Origin: Clostridia bacterium
GTDB lineage: Bacteria; Bacillota; Clostridia; Oscillospirales; CAG-272
Assembly: GCA_017382555.1 (NCBI GenBank)
Contig: JAFOAB010000177.1
Location: 1 to 5,140 of the forward strand
Direction of reading: 5' to 3'
Length of the DNA stretch: 5,140 nt
The position numbers were made by a program, and so were the translations under genes. The notes beneath the pieces are model-generated. The model did not search any database. It worked only from the letters and a program-made list of their open reading frames with translations, and was not told where the DNA came from. Positions 1 to 5,140 of this stretch are shown here, piece after piece (the first letter of the stretch is position 1; every line of letters begins with the position of its first letter).

Positions 1-91
1 AGGTGAGTACATTCGCTTCTACAACAACGATCGTATCCAAACTAAAACAAAACTGACTCCGCTTGAAAAACGAAGTCAGTATGTTGCTTAG
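1..91 (+). CDS. IS3-family transposase (OrfB, DDE integrase core), C-terminal end only
   Basis: Reading from base 2, 29 codons run to a TAG at 89-91. The peptide contains YIRFYNNDRIQTKTKLTPLE, which matches the end of IS3-family (IS150-like) OrfB transposases, where a Y-I-x-F-Y-N-N-x-R-I-Q segment follows the last catalytic Glu and a short L-T-P-x-E-x-R segment closes the protein. In the intact family this is a DDE-type integrase that cuts and joins the IS ends, usually made as an OrfAB fusion by programmed frameshifting. Only the last tenth or so of the protein is visible, so intactness cannot be judged; the visible part has no frameshift and ends at a normal family position. The catalytic residues lie outside the window. 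Confidence 0.85.
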   Translation, partial: GEYIRFYNNDRIQTKTKLTPLEKRSQYVA

Positions 92-150
92 CATTTAATT
101 AATTCTACCATAGGGGTCTTTTTTGTACTGTCCGTACAATTTGGGGCACA
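1..150 (+). mobile_element. Right end of an IS3-family insertion sequence (left part outside window)
   Basis: The transposase tail ends at 91 and is followed by about 60 non-coding bases that finish in TTTGGGGCACA at 140-150. Read from the outside on the opposite strand, the end starts TGTGCCCCAAATTGTACGGA, and IS3-family inverted repeats typically begin with TG. A 6-bp palindrome (TTGTAC at 123-128, GTACAA at 134-139) lies inside this terminal region. The exact boundary at 150 is inferred, because the left inverted repeat and the target duplication are not in the window; the duplication would be the few bases after 150 (ACA or ACAA). The sequence after 150 has a different character and leads into the host operon. 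Confidence 0.72.
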
Positions 151-161
151 ACAATTAAAAG

Positions 162-190
162 TTGCTTTTTTGTTATTAATATGATAAAAT
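162..190 (+). promoter_or_regulatory. Possible sigma-A-type promoter for the three-gene operon
   Basis: TTGCTT at 162-167 and TAAAAT at 185-190 are separated by 17 bases in an AT-rich stretch just after the IS end and 25 bases before the first start codon. The -35 match is weak (3 of 6), and other pairings such as TTGTTA at 170-175 are possible. If the operon is transcribed from here, the start point would fall around 196-200, giving a very short leader. No operator or riboswitch-like fold is evident between 151 and 214. Confidence 0.3.
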
Positions 191-204
191 ATGTAAAAAT
201 CCCC

Positions 205-208
205 GAGG
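205..208 (+). promoter_or_regulatory. Ribosome binding site of the DUF1294 gene
   Basis: GAGG lies 6 bases before the ATG at 215. It decides the start: the nearer ATG at 210-212 runs into TGA after one codon, so 215 is the only workable start here. Confidence 0.65.
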
Positions 209-214
209 TATGCT

Positions 215-499
215 ATGACGTTGCTTGACAGATTCCTTTTGATATATTTCGGTGTTATGGGGCTGATATCTTTTTTTGCGACGGTGTATGATAAAATAGC
301 CGCAAAGATATTCCCGCGCCACCGAATACGCGAGCGCTCGCTTCTTTTGCTTTCTGCATTCGGCGGTGCGCCCGTTATGCTTTTTACAATGGCTGTTATC
401 CGCCACAAAACACAGCATTTCGGTATGATCGCATTCATTTCGGTATGTACGCTTCTGTGGCTTGCGATATCTGTAGCATATCTTCTTTTTTTGAGGTAA
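215..499 (+). CDS. DUF1294 family small membrane protein
   Basis: A 94-residue protein with three predicted membrane segments (about residues 4-24, 42-62 and 69-93) and a basic loop between the first two. The family marks of DUF1294 are visible: a D-K pair after the first helix (Y25-D26-K27), a basic R-H-R-I-R-E segment (35-40) leading into a leucine run, a G-G (50-51) in the second helix, and the R-H-K-T motif (63-66) at its end. The length is normal for the family. Its biochemical role is not established, so no function is assigned. The start is supported by GAGG six bases upstream. It is the first gene of the apparent operon, and its last two codons (TTG AGG) form the ribosome binding site of the next gene. 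Whether it helps the two surface proteins downstream or is only co-transcribed with them cannot be told. Confidence 0.85.
   Translation: MTLLDRFLLIYFGVMGLISFFATVYDKIAAKIFPRHRIRERSLLLLSAFGGAPVMLFTMAVIRHKTQHFGMIAFISVCTLLWLAISVAYLLFLR
491..496 (+). promoter_or_regulatory. Ribosome binding site of the BNR-repeat protein, inside the end of the DUF1294 gene
   Basis: TTGAGG lies 8 bases before the ATG at 505 and is made of the last two sense codons of the upstream gene. It supports 505, not the in-frame ATG at 445, as the start. The overlap of stop and start regions suggests coupled translation. Confidence 0.65.
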
Positions 500-504
500 A
501 TGAA

Positions 505-2784
505 ATGAAAAAACGCTTGGTTTGCTTGGCTCTGGCTTTTATTTTCATTATCGGCATTGTTCCCGCGTTTCCGAGGGCGTTGGCCGCGGAGGACGACGGT
601 CTGCACTCCATTTACGAGCTGAATACGGAGGACGATCCCATCGACAGCCACGCGGGTGTTACGCACCTAAGCACTCTTGAGCTTGACAGGCGCAATTCGT
701 ATCACCTGAAAAACGAGGATCTTATCGAAAGCGGAGACCTGTGGTATCCGCGTATCAAGCGCCTCTCCACGGGCAGATACATACTGTTCTATCAGGACGG
801 CAGATGGGGCCCCAACGTTTATTATGCCTTCTCCGACGACGGAACGCATTGGGAGGAGCCGAGAGTGCTGTTTCAGTCCCATCTTACGGCGCTTGACCTT
901 TACCAAAGAGATTACGCAACAGCGGACGCAATAGAGCTTGAAAACGGTGATATAGTTGTTGCGGCTATATTCCATCCGGTTAAAAAGTCGGAAACCTCCC
1001 AAAGCCCGAACCGCTTTTTGATGTCGGAGAAGGGAATCGTTACCAAGTATTCCACCGACGGCGGCGAAACGTGGAGCGAGCAGCAGGTGGTTTATCAGGG
1101 CAGAGTATGGGAGCCGAGCTTTTTGCAGCTGCCTGACGGAACGCTGCAGATGTACCTAACGCACAGCGCACCGAAGGATGCGATATACCGCAACGATATG
1201 GGCAGCCACGTTTCAAGCGGTGTTGCGATGATCACCTCCACCGATAACGGCAGAACGTGGACACCTATGGCGCTGAAATACCCCTACGTTGCAAAGCGCA
1301 TAGCACAGCAAAAGATATACGTAAACGAAAACGGCGTGCAGATCCTTACGGACCAGATGCCCGTTGCAATTCTTCTGCACGATAACAAAACGATAGTTAT
1401 GGCGGCGGAAAGCCTTTCCAAGTATGGTGGAGACCACTATACGAGTATTATCCGCTCGCACGATTTCTTCGAGCGCACGCTGGAGGAAAACGAGGACGGA
1501 CCCGAGGACCGCGATAACATGGTGCATAAGGGTACGGGCCCGTACATCGCCCAGTTCCCGTCGGGCGAGATAGCGCTTTCCATGGGCGTTTCCTCGAAGA
1601 TGAAGATATACCTCGGAAACGAAACGGGAACGAAATTCTATTTTGACAGAGAGTATAACCCGCTGACAACTCAGGCGCGCGGTATGTGGGGCGACGTCTT
1701 TGTAACGGGCAGCCACACGCTTATCTCCTCCTTTGGCGATACCATCGTGGAGGCGGGTGTGAAGACAAATCTCCATTCCACGGGTATCGGCGTTTCGCGC
1801 CTCATTCTCAACCATCGCATAGATGCAAAAACGGCAAATATGACCGTGGACGGCAATACCGCCGATTGGTTTGATAATACCGATGCGCTGTTTGCGGGCA
1901 GTATTTCGCAGGCGCAGGTATCCGTGCGTGCCGCGCACGATGCGGATAACGTCTACTTCCTCTTCGAAACGCTTGATTACGACGTAAGAACTCAGGAAAA
2001 ATTCGAATTCCAGATAAGCGACGGCAGTAGGGTTTACCGCGTCAATCTTAACATTAACGGCGGTATGTCCATAAGCGTTAAGAGCGGCTCAAGCATAACA
2101 GTAACCGGCCACAAGTCGGCAGTAAAAATCTACGGAACGAAGGATAACACCTCCGATACGGATGAGGGCTACGTTATTGAGTTCTCCATCCCGCGTAAGT
2201 ACTTTGCAAGCACTGAGCTTGGTGTGTTTATCAAGCTTTATAATACCGATGAAACAGCCGCGTATTCTTGGGACGGCTTCAACGCGCTCAAGGAGAACGA
2301 GCCGAGCGGATGGCTTGTTGTTCGCCTCTCCGATGAGAAGGCGATGACGGATAGACTTGCGGAGACCGAGCCCGTTATTACCGAGGCACCCGTCACCACC
2401 ACGGTGCCCGTAACAACGGAAGCACCCGTCACCACAACGGTGCCGGTAACAACGGAAGCACCCGTCACCACCACTGTACCCGTAACAACGGAAGTGCCCG
2501 TCACCACCACGGTGCCGGTAACAACGGAAGCTCCCGTCACCACCACGATGCCTGTAACAACGGAGGCACCCGCAACCACAGCAGAGCCCGTAACAACCGA
2601 GGCAACGGGTACCACCGAGGTAACCGTAACCACGGCACCTCCCGCACAGGATACCACACAGCAAGCGCCTCAGCCGAGTGTAAAGGAAGGCTTGGGTATT
2701 CTGCCTACCGCATTGATTTGCGCAGGTATTATCGCGGTTGCGGCTGTTATTATCATAGTTGTAACGAAAAAGGAGAAGAAATAA
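505..2784 (+). CDS. Secreted, membrane-anchored BNR/Asp-box (sialidase-like) beta-propeller protein with CBM9-like domain
   Basis: A 759-residue surface protein. Order: signal peptide (1 to about 27; MKKR, hydrophobic core, cleavage near A25-L-A27); six-bladed-propeller region (about 75-435) with three Asp-boxes (SDDGTHW 110-116, STDGGETW 183-190, STDNGRTW 245-252); CBM9/DOMON-like region (about 445-610; V-D-G at 448-450, D-W at 454-455, W589, W603); Thr/Pro linker (about 621-725); one transmembrane helix (about 731-753) and a KKEKK tail. The Asp-box propeller occurs in sialidases (GH33), exo-arabinanases (GH93) and non-catalytic relatives. The segment P-R-I-K-R-L (82-87) sits where sialidases have R-I-P, and W202-E203-P204 followed by L-P-D-G recalls the E-P/L-x-D-G blade of that fold. 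The catalytic set is not clearly complete, so the substrate, and even catalysis, is uncertain. Start 505 is chosen for the signal peptide and TTGAGG; the ATG at 445 would add 20 residues that break the signal peptide and overlap the DUF1294 gene. There is no LPXTG motif. Confidence 0.85.
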   Translation: MKKRLVCLALAFIFIIGIVPAFPRALAAEDDGLHSIYELNTEDDPIDSHAGVTHLSTLELDRRNSYHLKNEDLIESGDLWYPRIKRLSTGRYILFYQDGRWGPNVYYAFSDDGTHWEEPRVLFQSHLTALDLYQRDYATADAIELENGDIVVAAIFHPVKKSETSQSPNRFLMSEKGIVTKYSTDGGETWSEQQVVYQGRVWEPSFLQLPDGTLQMYLTHSAPKDAIYRNDMGSHVSSGVAMITSTDNGRTWTPMALKYPYVAKRIAQQKIYVNENGVQILTDQMPVAILLHDNKTIVMAAESLSKYGGDHYTSIIRSHDFFERTLEENEDGPEDRDNMVHKGTGPYIAQFPSGEIALSMGVSSKMKIYLGNETGTKFYFDREYNPLTTQARGMWGDVFVTGSHTLISSFGDTIVEAGVKTNLHSTGIGVSRLILNHRIDAKTANMTVDGNTADWFDNTDALFAGSISQAQVSVRAAHDADNVYFLFETLDYDVRTQEKFEFQISDGSRVYRVNLNINGGMSISVKSGSSITVTGHKSAVKIYGTKDNTSDTDEGYVIEFSIPRKYFASTELGVFIKLYNTDETAAYSWDGFNALKENEPSGWLVVRLSDEKAMTDRLAETEPVITEAPVTTTVPVTTEAPVTTTVPVTTEAPVTTTVPVTTEVPVTTTVPVTTEAPVTTTMPVTTEAPATTAEPVTTEATGTTEVTVTTAPPAQDTTQQAPQPSVKEGLGILPTALICAGIIAVAAVIIIVVTKKEKK
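2389..2640 (+). repeat. 36-bp in-frame tandem repeat coding the Thr/Pro linker of the BNR protein
   Basis: Five close copies of a 36-base unit (12 residues, P-V-T-T-E-A-P-V-T-T-T-V type) start at 2389, 2425, 2461, 2497 and 2533, with two decayed copies at 2569 and 2605. Units differ mostly at synonymous third positions plus a few substitutions (A to V at the end of the third unit, V to M in the fifth). The unit is itself a doubled six-residue motif. The coded stretch is an extended, probably O-glycosylatable spacer between the CBM9-like module and the membrane helix. Because the unit is a multiple of three, copy-number changes would keep the frame. Confidence 0.9.
2771..2775 (+). promoter_or_regulatory. 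Ribosome binding site of the esterase gene, inside the last codons of the BNR gene
   Basis: AGGAG sits 9 bases before the ATG at 2785, within the Lys/Glu codons of the upstream KKEKK tail. The upstream stop TAA (2782-2784) abuts the ATG directly, so ribosomes ending the first protein could readily start the second. Confidence 0.8.
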
Positions 2785-4887
2785 ATGAAAAGATTTATTG
2801 CAATGCTTGTTGCGGCGATAACCGTTATCGCCTGCGCTTGCCCTGTTCTTCCCACACAGGCGGCGGAAAACGTCGTTTACGTTTGTGAGGGCGGCACGGG
2901 CGACGGCTCAAGCGACACCTCACCTCTCGGTAATCTTACCGATGCATATAATAAGCTTGGCGATGGTGGAACCATCGTAATTTGCGGTAGCTATGAGATA
3001 AAGGCAACCTTTACCGAGCCCGCACACGCAAACACTGTAACGGTAACTCAGGTTTACGGTGGCAAGGATTACCGCAACGGAACGGCAAATTCCGTGTATA
3101 TCAAATCACAGGGAAGAAGATACGTGCTTGCGGGTCCCACCACCTTTGAGAATATAAACTTCAAGGGCGATACGTCCGCAAAGTACAATTTTATTCTGTT
3201 TATTGCGGAGTTTAATCCCATTATTATGGGAGAGGGAATTACGGCTACGGACTTCACTTATACTGAAATTGCAAAGAGCCTTGCAATCCTCGGCGGTTGC
3301 CAGAGCGGTGAAGGCAAGGCGGCTACCATCAGCCGTGACCTTGATGCCAAGATAACCGTAAAGAGCGGTAAGTTCCTTGTTGTCGGCTTCAGCCGTCAGC
3401 AGAACGCGAGCTACACGGGCTGCTCCCACATCAACATTGAGGGCGGTGAGATAACCACCCTTTACGGCGGAAGCGTAAATAACGGCTCCGGCGGAGATAC
3501 CAACATCACCATCTCCGGCGGTAAGATCACCGGCTCCATCTACGTTTCCAATTCCAATCCATCCTTCCTTAAGGGCGATGCGAAGATTACGGTAACCGGC
3601 GGCGATTTCAGCAGCTGCAAGGGCATCATCGGTAATGTCGACGGATTTTCCTCCATAGATATCTCAAAGCATCCCAATGCGTCCACGATAAGGTCCGTTA
3701 TCTCCGATTTTGACGAGATAATTACCGAGGAGGGCGTAAGCACTCAGGTGCCCCTTACCGAGGCGTTCAAGTCAGGCAAGTTTACCGACAGCCACGGAAC
3801 TACCATTCCGTACCGCTACTATCTGCCCGAAAATTACGATCCCTCCAAGAGCTATCCCATGGTGCTTTATATGCACGGCAACGGCTCCAGAGGCTCGGAT
3901 AACGTAATTCACCTCACCACAAACGGCGCGGCGCTTAATACCAAGATATATAACAGCGGTATCGAGTGCATTATGCTTGCACCTCAGTGCCCCGCTTCCC
4001 CCTACTCTTGGGTAGACAGCACAGCTTACGTCGGAAGCGCGGCATTCCTAACGAGAGACAGCATGAGCAAGCATCTTACCGCGGCAAAGGAGCTTTTTGA
4101 TAAGTTCGTTGCCGAATATTCCGTTGATACCTCAAGAATTTACGTAACCGGCTCCTCCAACGGCGGCGGTGCTACCTGGGAGCTTATCTTCCGCTTCCCC
4201 AACACCTTTGCGGCGGCAGTTCCGCTTGCGGGCTCAGGCGCGTTTGACGGTGCGGCTGAGGTAGGAAAGTACCTCACCACCACCCCCATCTACACCTTCC
4301 ACGGTGATGCGGATGCCACCCTTTCCGTAAACGGTACGCGCTCCCTCGTTAAGGCGATAAAGGATGCGGGCGGAACGAACGTTACCTACGTTGAGATTCC
4401 CGGCGGAAGCCATAACATTTGGTCCAATGCGGCAAATACCGAGGGAATCGTTGATTGGATATTCTCTCAGGTTAACGAAAATTACAGCCCCGATGAAAGA
4501 AAATACGGCGAAGAACCCGTGGTAACCGAGCCTCCCGTAACCGAAGCACCTGTAACCGAAGCACCTGTAACCGAAGCACCTGTAACCGAGGCACCTGTAA
4601 CCGAGGCACCTGCGACCGAGGCACCTGCGACCGAGGCACCCGCGACTGAGGCACCCGCGACTGAGGCACCCGCGACCGAGGCACCTGCAACAGGTGCACC
4701 CGAGACCGAGGCACCCGCAACCGAGGCGCCCGCAACGGAAGCTCCCACGACCGGAGAGCCCGATATTGCCGACGTTGAGAATCCTGCATACCTCGTTCCC
4801 GTTCTTGCCGGCGTGCTTGTGTCGATATCCAGTATGTTTATGGTTATTTACACACGTATGAGAAGAAAGAACGAAGAAAATAAGTAA
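2785..4887 (+). CDS. Secreted, membrane-anchored beta-helix-like protein fused to an alpha/beta-hydrolase esterase (COG4099/CE1-like)
   Basis: A 700-residue surface enzyme. Signal peptide 1 to about 26 (T-Q-A at 24-26); V14-I-A-C17 also fits a lipobox, so lipidation is possible. Residues 28 to about 315 look like a right-handed beta-helix, with recurring strand/Gly-Gly units (I-N-I-E-G-G-E-I 216-223, I-T-I-S-G-G-K-I 241-248, I-T-V-T-G-G-D-F 268-275). Residues about 322-565 are an alpha/beta hydrolase: oxyanion-type H-G-N-G (364-367), nucleophile elbow G-S-S-N-G (456-460, Ser458), H-G-D-A-D (506-510, Asp510 likely acid) and G-S-H-N-I-W (541-546, His543 base), so the triad looks complete. This fold is shared by COG4099 'predicted peptidases', feruloyl/acetyl esterases and PHB-depolymerase-like enzymes; carbohydrate esterase is favoured by context, while a peptidase is not excluded. 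A (P-V/A-T-E-A)n linker (584-658), a transmembrane helix (about 668-689) and the tail RMRRKNEENK follow. The gene abuts the BNR gene with no spacer. Confidence 0.85.
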   Translation: MKRFIAMLVAAITVIACACPVLPTQAAENVVYVCEGGTGDGSSDTSPLGNLTDAYNKLGDGGTIVICGSYEIKATFTEPAHANTVTVTQVYGGKDYRNGTANSVYIKSQGRRYVLAGPTTFENINFKGDTSAKYNFILFIAEFNPIIMGEGITATDFTYTEIAKSLAILGGCQSGEGKAATISRDLDAKITVKSGKFLVVGFSRQQNASYTGCSHINIEGGEITTLYGGSVNNGSGGDTNITISGGKITGSIYVSNSNPSFLKGDAKITVTGGDFSSCKGIIGNVDGFSSIDISKHPNASTIRSVISDFDEIITEEGVSTQVPLTEAFKSGKFTDSHGTTIPYRYYLPENYDPSKSYPMVLYMHGNGSRGSDNVIHLTTNGAALNTKIYNSGIECIMLAPQCPASPYSWVDSTAYVGSAAFLTRDSMSKHLTAAKELFDKFVAEYSVDTSRIYVTGSSNGGGATWELIFRFPNTFAAAVPLAGSGAFDGAAEVGKYLTTTPIYTFHGDADATLSVNGTRSLVKAIKDAGGTNVTYVEIPGGSHNIWSNAANTEGIVDWIFSQVNENYSPDERKYGEEPVVTEPPVTEAPVTEAPVTEAPVTEAPVTEAPATEAPATEAPATEAPATEAPATEAPATGAPETEAPATEAPATEAPTTGEPDIADVENPAYLVPVLAGVLVSISSMFMVIYTRMRRKNEENK
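4534..4758 (+). repeat. 15-bp in-frame tandem repeat coding the PVTEA/PATEA linker of the esterase
   Basis: Fifteen units of 15 bases (five residues) run without interruption: five P-V-T-E-A, five P-A-T-E-A, then PATGA, PETEA, two PATEA and PTTGE. Variation rises toward the 3' end. Adjacent units in the 5' half are identical in pairs (starts 4549/4564, 4579/4594, 4609/4624, 4639/4654), a pattern expected from recent single-unit duplications. The coded segment is a flexible Pro/Thr/Glu spacer before the membrane helix. It is not homologous unit-for-unit to the 36-bp repeat at 2389-2640, though the residue make-up is alike. Confidence 0.92.
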
Positions 4888-4891
4888 ACAA

Positions 4892-4926
4892 AGGGGGATG
4901 TAAAAACTCAGTTTTTACATCCCCCT
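4892..4926 (+). terminator. Perfect 16-bp hairpin after the operon, probable terminator
   Basis: AGGGGGATGTAAAAAC (4892-4907) pairs perfectly with GTTTTTACATCCCCCT (4911-4926) around the loop TCA, five bases after the stop of the esterase gene. The position and stability suit a transcription terminator or a 3'-end protecting hairpin. No T-run follows directly (TAAACG comes next), so it is not a textbook intrinsic terminator; the run of five T lies inside the stem. Being symmetrical, it could also act on transcripts from the convergent AraC gene. Confidence 0.6.
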
Positions 4927-4946
4927 AAACGTATGGAAAAATGCCG

Positions 4947-4983
4947 GCGCGAGATCCTTCGCTAACGCTCAAGGATGACGCGC
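4947..4983. repeat. Imperfect extragenic palindrome between convergent genes, possible bidirectional terminator
   Basis: GCGCG (4947-4951) pairs with CGCGC (4979-4983) and ATCCTT (4954-4959) with AAGGAT (4971-4976). A two-base mismatch step separates these stems, and an inner GC pair closes a TAAC loop. The core GAGATCCTTCGC...GCTCAAGGATGAC resembles, from memory, interspersed extragenic palindromes common in gut Clostridia and other bacteria. In the AraC direction the hairpin is followed by CGGCATTTTTCC, which would suit termination of that gene. In the + direction a T-rich tract (4991-5001) follows after GCGCACAGGCG, where ACGC/GCGT could form a small stem. Confidence 0.5.
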
Positions 4984-4994
4984 ACAGGCGTTTT

Positions 4995-5140
4995 TTATTT
5001 TAGAACTATCGTCTTTTTGCCCTTTGCGTGGGCATCCGCGCTTGTGCGCGGTGAGACACCGAAGTGCTTTTTATACATTCTTGAAAAGCTCATTATATCC
5101 GCATAGCCCGTGGCAAGAGCCGCTTGCGTTACGGTGTATC
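4995..5140 (-). CDS. AraC-family transcriptional regulator, C-terminal end only
   Basis: On the minus strand, 47 codons run in from the window edge to a TAA at 4997-4995. The peptide V-T-Q-A-A-L-A-T-G-Y-A-D-I-M-S-F-S-R-M-Y, followed by KKHFGVSP, is the second helix-turn-helix of the AraC/XylS DNA-binding domain, whose usual form is I-x-x-I-A-x-x-x-G-F-x-x-x-x-Y-F-S-R-x-F-K-K-x-x-G-x-x-P. The protein ends in a Lys/Ala-rich tail (to KKTIVLK) rather than the usual Y-R. The N-terminal sensing domain is outside the window, so the inducer is unknown. The gene converges on the three-gene operon; AraC regulators beside glycan genes often control them, but that link is inference here. Confidence 0.85.
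   Translation of the reverse strand, partial: YTVTQAALATGYADIMSFSRMYKKHFGVSPRTSADAHAKGKKTIVLK

Noticed and set aside
52..80. Hairpin (ACTGACT / AGTCAGT) in the end of the transposase gene, considered as a terminator
   Set aside because: It is within coding sequence, has a mismatch and a large loop, and no T-run follows at once; it could be chance or part of the IS end.
445..504. Earlier in-frame ATG that would extend the BNR protein by 20 residues
   Set aside because: It lies inside the DUF1294 gene, puts a non-signal stretch before MKKRLVCLALAF, and the TTGAGG site serves 505 instead.
88..666. Minus-strand frame of 192 residues across the IS end and the DUF1294 gene
   Set aside because: It spans the IS boundary and lies opposite two well-supported genes, with no domain-like features.
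1213..1938. Long open frame on the minus strand opposite the propeller gene
   Set aside because: The translation is rich in Arg/His/Cys with no recognisable domain, and the opposite strand carries a gene with clear Asp-boxes; it is a shadow frame.
2389..2640. CRISPR-like array of about 36-bp repeats
   Set aside because: The units are contiguous with no spacers, in frame, and code a typical surface linker.
2089..2664. Minus-strand frame with Gly/Cys/Arg-rich repeats
   Set aside because: The repetition is only the reverse reading of the 36-bp linker repeat; there is no independent coding sign.
4472..4789. Minus-strand frames rich in GASVA or RVPRSQ repeats
   Set aside because: They are reverse readings of the 15-bp linker repeat of the esterase gene.
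4780..4887. Sortase (LPXTG-type) anchor in the two surface proteins
   Set aside because: Neither C-terminus has an LPXTG-like motif before the hydrophobic helix; a simple transmembrane anchor fits better.

Overview
The window reads as a piece of a Gram-positive gut-type Clostridia genome, probably of the Oscillospiraceae/Ruminococcus kind. This is inferred from style, not from a marker gene: secreted enzymes with Thr/Pro/Glu-rich linkers and a C-terminal membrane anchor, GAGG/AGGAG ribosome binding sites, an AraC regulator beside glycan-type genes, and an IS3-family element.

Layout: (1) 1-150 is the right end of an IS3-family insertion sequence, with the last 29 codons of its transposase and a terminal sequence ending in GGGGCACA. 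(2) 151-214 is a short AT-rich leader with a possible promoter. (3) 215-4887 holds three genes on the + strand packed as one apparent operon: a small DUF1294 membrane protein (215-499), a secreted, membrane-anchored BNR/Asp-box (sialidase-like) propeller protein with a CBM9-like module (505-2784), and a secreted, membrane-anchored protein joining a beta-helix-like region to an alpha/beta-hydrolase esterase (2785-4887). The gaps are 5 and 0 bases, and each downstream ribosome binding site lies inside the final codons of the gene before it. (4) 4888-4994 is a convergent intergenic space with a perfect 16-bp hairpin and a second, imperfect palindrome of an extragenic-repeat type, followed by a T-rich tract. 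(5) 4995-5140, on the minus strand, is the C-terminal helix-turn-helix end of an AraC-family regulator that runs off the window.

How the genes may work together: the two large proteins have the same build (signal peptide, globular modules, tandem-repeat Thr/Pro linker, one C-terminal transmembrane helix, basic tail). They are probably displayed side by side on the cell surface. One looks like a glycan-binding or glycan-cleaving propeller and the other like an ester-cleaving enzyme, so joint attack on an acylated glycan (host mucin or plant polysaccharide) is a reasonable hypothesis; the substrate cannot be read from the sequence. The adjacent AraC regulator is a candidate controller. Nothing here is an obviously new defence or mobile system. 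The most unusual points are the beta-helix/esterase architecture, the paired surface proteins with independently expanded linkers, and the IS end just upstream of the operon.
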